Source of the DNA: an uncultured Synechococcus sp.
GTDB taxonomy: Bacteria; Cyanobacteriota; Cyanobacteriia; PCC-6307; Cyanobiaceae
DNA: 11,786 nt
NCBI GenBank assembly: GCA_913050105.1
Contig: CAJWZN010000033.1
Coordinates: 1 to 11,786 of the forward strand
Direction of reading: 5' to 3'
Shown: one piece after another, positions 6,950 through 11,786 of the stretch
How positions within the stretch are numbered: the first letter of the stretch is position 1
Layout of the letters: every line of letters starts with the position of its first letter
Made by a program: the position numbers and the translations under genes
The notes under the pieces: model-generated
The model's input: only the letters and a program-made list of their open reading frames with translations
Told to the model about the DNA's origin: nothing
The model's database searches: none

Positions 6950-6978
6950 ATTGTTTCTTAAGGGCGTTTCCCTGTCAG
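6950..6978 (-). promoter_or_regulatory. Candidate sigma-70-type promoter of ctaCDE
   Basis: On the minus strand CTGACA (6978-6973, five of six to TTGACA) is followed after exactly 17 bp by AACAAT (6955-6950, four of six to TATAAT). Initiation would fall near 6943, giving a leader of about 50 nt before the ctaC ATG. The -35 hexamer lies inside the second copy of the TGTCAGG repeat, so a factor bound there would compete with RNA polymerase. This rests on sequence match only. Confidence 0.35.
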
Positions 6979-7082
6979 GAAAAGTGCATCGTTCGAGATG
7001 GAAGTCGTTGCAGTCGTCCACACAACGTGACGGACTGAATGTGATCGCTACTGTCCGAATTACGCCCTTTCAGGCTTTGTTC

Positions 7083-7087
7083 GGAGG
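7083..7087 (+). promoter_or_regulatory. Ribosome binding site of ctaA
   Basis: GGAGG is the strongest Shine-Dalgarno match I noticed in the window. It is 11 nt before ATG 7099 and 8 nt before an adjacent in-frame TTG at 7096, so its spacing slightly favours the TTG although ATG is the commoner codon. The two starts differ by one residue. Confidence 0.6.
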
Positions 7088-7098
7088 CTTAGTAGTTG

Positions 7099-8025
7099 AT
7101 GACTCCCTCCATCCCTCCGATTTATCGACGTTTGGGTGGCGTTACTTCGCATCTCGTTGTCGCTGTCATCGCTTTGGTGGTGATTGGTGGAGCAACCCGG
7201 GTGATGGAGGCAGGGCTTGCCTGTCCGGACTGGCCCCTCTGCTTCGGGACCCTTCTGCCAGGACGACAGATGAATCTCCAGGTGTTTCTGGAATGGTTTC
7301 ATCGGCTTGATGCCTTTGTCGTCGGCGTCGCGTTGCTGGTGATGGCCATTGCAGCAACAGCTCTGCGTCGTCGCCTCCCCCGGTGGTTTCCCTGGGTCTC
7401 CGTCCTTCTCGTGTTGATGGTCGCGCTGCAGGGAGGTCTTGGCGCGCTCACGGTGCTTCAGTTGCTTCCTTCGCAGGTGGTGACGGCCCATCTCACTGTT
7501 GCCCTGGCCCTTGTGGCACTGCTCAGTGCGGTGACCCAGAGGCTGCTTGACCCGGCAGTTGGTCGTCCACCGTTCTGGTGGCGTCCCCTGTCGGGCTTGG
7601 CGTTGGCCGCTGTGATCGCTCAGTGCCTCTTGGGTGCGCAAATGGCCACGTCCTGGGCTGCGCAGCGCTGTTTGGCGGGTGGAGAGGCCTGCCGCTCTGT
7701 TTCCCTGCATCGCTTCGGGGCGATGCCGGCGGCCGGGTTGGTGCTGCTCTTCGTGTTGGTGGCTCTGCTCGCAGGCGGGTGGAGCCGTCGTCAATGGCCC
7801 TGGTTGTTGTCTTCCCTTCTGTTGGTTGCTGCCCAGGCGCTTCTGGGGGTCACCACCCTTCGTCTGGGGCTCCAGCAGCCGCTGGTCACCATCACCCATC
7901 AACTGGTGGCCGCTCTGCTGGTCGCTGTTCTGGCAGCCCTGACCGTGCGCAGGCCGAGCTCGCCCCTTCCCTTCCCTTGTTCCGTCGTCGTTGACGACAC
8001 CGCCCTGGAAACTTGCCATGGCTGA
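7099..8025 (+). CDS. ctaA: Heme A synthase (COX15/CtaA)
   Basis: This membrane enzyme oxidises the C8 methyl of heme O to a formyl group, making heme A for CtaD. The 308-residue protein has about eight membrane helices in two homologous four-helix halves. The N-terminal signature 'GGATRVMEAGLACPDWPLC' contains the first Cys pair, C42 and C48. Catalytic Glu65 and H68 lie in the EWFHR motif. The heme-binding histidines H68, H131 ('VVTAHLTV'), H204 ('SLHRFGA') and H267 ('ITHQLV') are spaced as expected for the two halves. A second Cys pair, C191 and C198, lies in the loop 'RCLAGGEAC', as in Cys-pair forms of the family. It is divergent from ctaC, and its stop overlaps the start of ctaB by 8 bp. 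Confidence 0.95.
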   Translation: MTPSIPPIYRRLGGVTSHLVVAVIALVVIGGATRVMEAGLACPDWPLCFGTLLPGRQMNLQVFLEWFHRLDAFVVGVALLVMAIAATALRRRLPRWFPWVSVLLVLMVALQGGLGALTVLQLLPSQVVTAHLTVALALVALLSAVTQRLLDPAVGRPPFWWRPLSGLALAAVIAQCLLGAQMATSWAAQRCLAGGEACRSVSLHRFGAMPAAGLVLLFVLVALLAGGWSRRQWPWLLSSLLLVAAQALLGVTTLRLGLQQPLVTITHQLVAALLVAVLAALTVRRPSSPLPFPCSVVVDDTALETCHG

Positions 8026-9010
8026 TTCCACTATTTCCGCTCTGCCCACCCGTGAGCAGGTCGTTCCCTCCCGCAAACGGATCAAGCTTCCCGCCTGGCT
8101 TGAGGTGGCCAAACCTCGATTGATTCCATTGCTCTTAGCCACCACAGTCGGTGGCATGGCCCTGAGTGATGGTTGGCCGCTGGCGTCACCGCGTCTCGTC
8201 TGCACGCTTGGAGGGGGCGCGTTGGCTTCAGCGGCAGCTGGTGTCCTCAATTGTCTCTGGGAGCAGGATCTGGATGGACGGATGCTCCGCACCAGTGGTC
8301 GGGCTCTTCCCTCCGGACGTCTGACTCCGACCAGCGCTTTTCTCGGTGCGATCGCCTGCACCCTTGCGGCTTCGATGCTGTTGATCAGCGGTGTCAACTG
8401 CTTGGCAGCGGCGCTTTCCCTGCTCGGTCTCTGCAGTTACGTGCTGCTTTACACGGCTCTCCTCAAGCCGCGCACGTCTCAAAACATCGTGATTGGTGGT
8501 GTGGCAGGCGCGATCCCACCGCTTGTTGGGGCTGCAGCAGCCACCGGCCATGTTGGCCTCGGTGGCTGGTGGCTGTTCGCTCTGGTGATGGTGTGGACGC
8601 CAGCGCACTTCTGGGCTCTGGCACTTCTGTTGCGTGAGGACTACCGCGCTGTCGGTATTCCCATGCTTCCAGTGGTCAAGGGACCGGTGATTACCGCGAG
8701 GGCAATCCGTTGCTACGGCTGGGCCACAGTGCTGTTGAGCGGTCTGGGGGTGCTTGTCCTCCCGTCAGGTGGGACGTTTTATGGCCTTCTGTTACTGCCA
8801 TTCAATGGCCGGTTGCTGCAGATGGTGCAGACCCTTTCCGCTGATCCAGACAGCCTTGTGGCCGCCAAAGGGCTTTTCCGTTGGTCCATTCTCTATCTCT
8901 TCGGCATCTGCCTGCTGCTGGTGCTGAGCCGGACTGATCTCGCTTCAACTTTTGATCAGCAGGTGATGTTCGGCCTGCAGGCGCTCTTCATTCCAGAAAG
9001 CTCTTCCTAA
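8018..9010 (+). CDS. ctaB: Protoheme IX farnesyltransferase (heme O synthase)
   Basis: CtaB transfers a farnesyl group to the vinyl side chain of protoheme to make heme O, the substrate of CtaA. The 330-residue length is slightly above the usual 290-320 owing to a polar N-terminus before 'WLEVAKPRLIPLLL' (27-40). The first prenyl-diphosphate-binding region reads 'NCLWEQDLDGRMLRTSGR' (78-95). The usual Asp at N+4 is Glu82, while D84, D86, R91 and R95 are kept. The second region is 'LKPRTSQNIVIGGVAGAIPP' (149-168), and 'DYRAVGIPMLPVV' (208-220) is also diagnostic. Eight or nine hydrophobic segments follow the UbiA fold. ATG 8018 overlaps the ctaA stop by 8 bp (ATGGCTGA). An in-frame TTG at 7991 is a weaker start. 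Downstream ABC genes follow after 24 bp. Confidence 0.95.
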   Translation: MADSTISALPTREQVVPSRKRIKLPAWLEVAKPRLIPLLLATTVGGMALSDGWPLASPRLVCTLGGGALASAAAGVLNCLWEQDLDGRMLRTSGRALPSGRLTPTSAFLGAIACTLAASMLLISGVNCLAAALSLLGLCSYVLLYTALLKPRTSQNIVIGGVAGAIPPLVGAAAATGHVGLGGWWLFALVMVWTPAHFWALALLLREDYRAVGIPMLPVVKGPVITARAIRCYGWATVLLSGLGVLVLPSGGTFYGLLLLPFNGRLLQMVQTLSADPDSLVAAKGLFRWSILYLFGICLLLVLSRTDLASTFDQQVMFGLQALFIPESSS

Positions 9011-9034
9011 ATTCAGATTCATGTGGGTAGGCCG

Positions 9035-10048
9035 ATGGCCCTGATTGAACTCCGTCAACTCAGCAAGGCTTACGGGGATGTCAGTGCTCTCTCTGGGCTT
9101 GATCTCGACGTACCGGAAGCCTGTCTTTATGGACTCCTGGGTCCGAACGGGGCAGGTAAAACAACCGCCCTGCGGATTCTGGCCACCCTTCTGGCGCCAG
9201 ATTCCGGCCATGTTCACATCGATGGCGTTGATGCCCTGAAGGATCCAAGGGCCGTTCGACGACGTCTGGGATACGTGGCTCAGGAGGTGGCGATCGACAA
9301 AATCCTCACAGGGAGGGAGCTGTTGCAGCTGCAGGGGGACCTGTTTCATCTCCCCAAGCGGCTGCGGGACGAGCGGATCGATGATCTGATCAACCGCCTG
9401 GCGATGATCGAATGGGTGGACCGACGTTGCGGCACTTATTCCGGTGGGATGCGAAGGCGGCTGGACCTGGCAGCTGGCCTGCTGCATCGTCCGAAACTAT
9501 TGGTGCTGGATGAACCGACGGTTGGGCTGGACATCGAGAGTCGGGCAGCGATATGGGAGCTTCTGCGCGAGCTGGTTCGTGATGGCACTGGCGTTTTGCT
9601 CAGCAGCCACTACCTCGAGGAGATTGAAGCTCTTGCAGATCGGATGGCGATCATCGACGCTGGTCGTGTGATTGCTGAGGGCACACCGGAAGGCCTCAAG
9701 CAGCGCCTTGGTGGCGACCGGGTGACGTTGCGGATTCGGGAATTCAGCGATGCCGCTGAGGCCGAGAGGGTTTTGGCGCTGCTGCAGCCTTTGGAAGGCG
9801 TTCAGCAAGTGGTGGTGAACAGAGCGCAGGGTTTCTCCCTCAATCTGGTGATTGACGGAGACCCAGTTGTGGAAACGATGCGTCGCCGCCTCGATGCGGA
9901 AGGCCTGTCTGTTTTTGCCCTGGCGCAGAGTCGTCCAAGCCTCGATGATGTGTACCTCCAGGCCACTGGCCGAACCCTGATGGATGCTGAGCTGGCGGTC
10001 GCCGGCCAGCGGGATGTCAAGCAGGAACGGCGGCAGTCCATGCGCTGA
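9035..10048 (+). CDS. ABC exporter ATP-binding protein (DrrA/NatA/CcmA-like)
   Basis: This is the ATPase subunit of an ABC-2 type export system, partner of the permease 19 bp downstream. All motifs are intact in the 337-residue protein: Walker A 'GPNGAGKTT' (36-44), Q-loop Q83 ('GYVAQE'), signature 'YSGGM' (135-139), Walker B 'LLVLDE' (155-160) with catalytic E160, D-loop 'GLD' (164-166) and switch H192 ('SSHYLEE'). After about 220 there is the C-terminal extension common in DrrA-like ATPases, ending with 'SLDDVYLQATGR'. ATG 9035 begins the conserved strand 'MALIELRQLSKAYG'; a GTG at 9023 would add four residues, and neither has a good Shine-Dalgarno. The substrate is unknown. Its position behind ctaAB hints at a link with oxidase or heme biogenesis, but the sequence does not show it. 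Confidence 0.93.
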   Translation: MALIELRQLSKAYGDVSALSGLDLDVPEACLYGLLGPNGAGKTTALRILATLLAPDSGHVHIDGVDALKDPRAVRRRLGYVAQEVAIDKILTGRELLQLQGDLFHLPKRLRDERIDDLINRLAMIEWVDRRCGTYSGGMRRRLDLAAGLLHRPKLLVLDEPTVGLDIESRAAIWELLRELVRDGTGVLLSSHYLEEIEALADRMAIIDAGRVIAEGTPEGLKQRLGGDRVTLRIREFSDAAEAERVLALLQPLEGVQQVVVNRAQGFSLNLVIDGDPVVETMRRRLDAEGLSVFALAQSRPSLDDVYLQATGRTLMDAELAVAGQRDVKQERRQSMR

Positions 10049-10067
10049 TCTGATCGAGTCTGAACCG

Positions 10068-10925
10068 ATGACCTCTTCCCCCCTGAAAGCTGCGCCCAGT
10101 CTCGACAGTGATCGTGGAGCACTGTCGGAGCTCTCCCAGGAGACCTTTGCTCTGACCCGCCGCCTGTTCCTGCAACTGGCAAGGCGTCCTTCCACCCTTG
10201 TGGCTGGGGTGCTGCAGCCTCTGATCTGGTTGATCCTTTTCGGTGCTCTGTTTGCAAAGGCTCCGGAAGGGTTGTTGCCGGGGGGAACCAGTTATGGCCG
10301 TTTTCTGGGTGCCGGCGTCATTGTTTTCACTGCATTCAGTGGTGCTTTGAATGCCGGGTTGCCGGTGATGTTCGACCGTGAGTTCGGATTCCTGAACCGA
10401 CTGCTGGTGGCACCTCTGCGAAGCCGGAGTTCGATCGTGCTTGCTTCGGTTCTTTACATCACGGTGATCAGCCTGCTGCAGAGCCTGGCGATCATGGTCA
10501 CGGCCGCCGTTCTTGGTTACGGCTGGCCAGGTGGGGCAGGGTTACTTCTGGTGCTTGTAACCCTGCTTCTGCTGGTGTTCGCCGTCACGGCTCTGAGTCT
10601 CGGACTGGCCTTTGCACTGCCCGGGCACATCGAACTGATCGCCGTCATCTTTGTGGCCAATCTTCCGTTGCTGTTTGCCAGCACGGCCTTGGCGCCTCTG
10701 TCTTTCATGCCCAACTGGATGGAATGGCTGGCATCGCTTAACCCTCTGACCTTTGCGATCGAACCAATCCGTGCTGCCTACCGCGGGCCCCTCGATCTTT
10801 CGGAGGTTCTGCTCGAAGCTCCCTATGGCGACATCACAGGTTTCGGTTGCCTGGCTGTTCTGGTGGTTCTGACAGCAGGCTTGTTCCTGTTGATCCGCCC
10901 CCTTCTCAATCGCAAGTTGACCTGA
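10068..10925 (+). CDS. ABC-2 type exporter permease (DrrB-like)
   Basis: This 285-residue integral membrane protein forms the channel for the preceding ATPase. It has a polar N-terminus (1-40) and about six membrane segments (roughly 43-62, 80-98, 121-148, 158-184, 190-208, 260-277). Family features are 'MFDREFGFLNRLLVAPL' (101-117), the typical cytosolic loop after the second helix, and 'STALAPLSFMPNWMEWLASL' (205-224) followed by NPLT, the conserved loop before the last helix. I chose ATG 10068; an earlier in-frame frame from 9984 lies inside the ATPase gene. The next gene begins 1 bp after its stop (TGAGATG), so the two are surely co-transcribed. Family members export drugs, polysaccharides or lipids; nothing here selects among them. 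Confidence 0.92.
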   Translation: MTSSPLKAAPSLDSDRGALSELSQETFALTRRLFLQLARRPSTLVAGVLQPLIWLILFGALFAKAPEGLLPGGTSYGRFLGAGVIVFTAFSGALNAGLPVMFDREFGFLNRLLVAPLRSRSSIVLASVLYITVISLLQSLAIMVTAAVLGYGWPGGAGLLLVLVTLLLLVFAVTALSLGLAFALPGHIELIAVIFVANLPLLFASTALAPLSFMPNWMEWLASLNPLTFAIEPIRAAYRGPLDLSEVLLEAPYGDITGFGCLAVLVVLTAGLFLLIRPLLNRKLT

Positions 10926-10926
10926 G

Positions 10927-11328
10927 ATGACTTCGACCTCGTTTTTATCATCCGCTGATCGACGGAAGCGACTTGCCGAGCAAATTCTTGATGCTCAGAG
11001 CAATGGACACCATGATCAACTGTGGGCGCTGCGCAGCCAGTGGGTGCATCGCTACGGCGTGGATCACCTTCCTGATCTGGATGCTTTGCCAAATGAGCAG
11101 CGTCCAGCAGCTCCAGCTACACAATCCTCGCCCTCCGGTCGTTCCCTGGCTCGCTTGACAGCTCTGTTGAAGGAGTCGTTGCAGGAGGTGAGCTCCAGCA
11201 TTCACGAAGATCGCCCGATGCCAGCAATTCCCCGTGCTGCCAAGCCACCAGCACCTCCACTGAACACCCCACGCTCCTTGCGACGTTGGTTGGTGCGAGA
11301 CGGTGGCGATGTCCAGAAGACGTCCTGA
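10927..11328 (+). CDS. Hypothetical 133-residue soluble protein, proline-rich middle
   Basis: I do not recognise a named family. The protein is soluble, with no signal peptide or membrane helix. Residues about 8-60 are basic, with helical stretches ('ADRRKRLAEQILDAQ', 'QLWALRSQWVHRYG') and an acidic 'DLPDLD'-like turn. A Ser/Pro linker follows, then an amphipathic helix 'LARLTALLKESLQEVSSSI'. A Pro/Ala-rich segment 'AAKPPAPPLNTP' then leads into a short basic tail 'RSLRRWLVRDG'. Coding status is supported by the 1-bp gap after the permease, the 6-bp gap before the next gene and codon use like its neighbours. From memory, a small protein in this place is common in picocyanobacteria, but I cannot verify that here. 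It might be an accessory factor of the exporter; this is only a guess from position. Confidence 0.75.
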   Translation: MTSTSFLSSADRRKRLAEQILDAQSNGHHDQLWALRSQWVHRYGVDHLPDLDALPNEQRPAAPATQSSPSGRSLARLTALLKESLQEVSSSIHEDRPMPAIPRAAKPPAPPLNTPRSLRRWLVRDGGDVQKTS

Positions 11329-11334
11329 ATCGCG

Positions 11335-11786
11335 ATGATTCCAAGCCGTGAACAGCTAGATCAGGGGTTGATTGTTTCGGTCCAAGCTCCGCTTGGTTCA
11401 CCGATGCGCGATCCGGAGGTCATCGCTGCAATGGCCGATGCAGCCCTTCGCAATGGCGCTGTGGGAGTGCGTCTGGAAAGTCCTGAACACATCGGCGCCG
11501 TGCGTCGCCGTTGTCCAGAGGCACTGATCATCGGTCTGTGGAAATGCACCTTCCCCAACAGTTCCGTCTACATCACACCCGGTTGGCGAGAGATTCAGGC
11601 GGTCTGGTCCGCCGGTGCTGACGTGATCGCCTTGGATGCAACCCAACGGCTCCGTCCGGACGAGCAGCTCCTCGCGGATTTGATTCAACGATGTCGAACG
11701 GAGCTGAGGGCCCCTCTGATGGCTGATGTGGACAGCGTTGTGAATGGATTGCGTGCGGCTGATCTTGGTTGTGAATGGGTCGGTAC
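11335..11786 (+). CDS. nanE: N-acetylmannosamine-6-phosphate 2-epimerase-like TIM barrel (3' partial)
   Basis: The frame opens with ATG 11335, 6 bp after the orphan's stop, and runs off the right edge with 150 codons visible of roughly 220-230 expected. The residues follow NanE, which interconverts ManNAc-6-P and GlcNAc-6-P. 'GLIVSVQAPLGSPM' (11-24) matches the family's 'gLIVScQa..g.Pl', and 'NGAVGVRLESPEHI' (40-53) follows. 'IIGLWK' gives K70, aligned with the catalytic lysine of 'viGi.Kr'. 'VYITPGW' and 'GADVIALDAT' come next, then 'PLMADVDSV' and 'LGCEWVGT'. The usual Cys of 'VSCQA' is Val16, and the residue after the lysine is Cys71 rather than Arg. The second catalytic residue lies beyond the edge. 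No other sialic-acid genes are visible, so the pathway role is open: amino-sugar recycling or surface-sugar synthesis. Confidence 0.85.
   Translation, partial: MIPSREQLDQGLIVSVQAPLGSPMRDPEVIAAMADAALRNGAVGVRLESPEHIGAVRRRCPEALIIGLWKCTFPNSSVYITPGWREIQAVWSAGADVIALDATQRLRPDEQLLADLIQRCRTELRAPLMADVDSVVNGLRAADLGCEWVG

Larger units (their letters stand above)
6896..7098. promoter_or_regulatory. Bidirectional control region between ctaC and ctaA
   Basis: This 203-bp gap is the longest non-coding stretch in the window and must drive ctaCDE leftward and ctaAB rightward. It contains a two-part direct repeat: TGTCAGG then AGTGCATC at 6915-6921/6928-6935, and again at 6973-6979/6983-6990, with spacers of 6 and 3 bp. 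An inverted repeat ATGGAG-N12-CTCCAT (6924-6929, 6942-6947) overlaps the first copy. No small ORF, tRNA or convincing terminator is visible. I see no convincing -10/-35 pair for ctaA. Confidence 0.6.

Noticed and set aside
8348..8355. HIP1 octamer GCGATCGC
   Set aside because: Only one copy was noticed in 11.8 kb, about what chance gives at this base composition. It shows no enrichment of the kind seen in many freshwater cyanobacteria.
7060..8397. A 445-codon open frame on the minus strand opposite ctaA and the start of ctaB
   Set aside because: The protein is low-complexity, rich in Gln/Arg/Pro/His with no domain. The opposite strand encodes CtaA with all its conserved His and Cys. It is an artefact of GC-rich codon use.
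1..11786. Mobile elements, CRISPR arrays, tRNA genes or defence systems
   Set aside because: Reading both strands showed no transposase, integrase, regularly spaced repeats or tRNA-like cloverleaf. The gene content is core metabolism with uniform base composition.

Overview
The window looks like core chromosome of a marine picocyanobacterium, most likely a GC-rich Synechococcus of the marine clade (a high-GC Prochlorococcus is less likely). The signs are a cyanobacterial A2-type aa3 cytochrome oxidase operon, a cyAbrB-type regulator, a heme A synthase/heme O synthase pair, and very tight packing with short or negative spacing. The organism is inferred from protein character and my memory of gene order; no search was run.

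Layout. (1) 1-976 (+): the 3' part of a Tat-exported lipoprotein resembling a periplasmic solute-binding protein. (2) 965-2643 (-): a two-gene unit, a bifunctional-nuclease-family protein followed by an aldo/keto reductase with two C-terminal Fe-S cysteine clusters, overlapping by GTGA. (3) 2700-3350 (+): riboflavin synthase, divergent from the nuclease gene and tail-to-tail overlapping the next gene. (4) 3296-6895 (-): ctaC-ctaD-ctaE, then a cyAbrB regulator with its own candidate promoter. (5) 6896-7098: a 203-bp bidirectional control region, the largest non-coding stretch, containing a two-part direct repeat and an inverted repeat. (6) 7099-11786 (+): ctaA, ctaB, an ABC-2 exporter (ATPase and permease), a 133-residue orphan protein, and the 5' part of a NanE-like epimerase, all closely spaced and probably one transcript.

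How the parts fit. ctaCDE encode the three core subunits of the terminal oxidase. The divergent ctaBA pathway converts protoheme to heme O and then to heme A, the cofactor of CtaD. Enzyme and cofactor genes therefore share one intergenic control region. The exporter, the orphan and the NanE-like gene ride behind the cofactor genes, and their link to the oxidase is unknown.

No stretch longer than 300 bases lacks a gene. I found no tRNA, rRNA, CRISPR array, insertion sequence, prophage or defence module. Most of the window is ordinary housekeeping DNA. The parts worth a second look are the bidirectional promoter region, the candidate operator in front of cyAbrB, the convergent gene overlaps, and the exporter-orphan-NanE tail.
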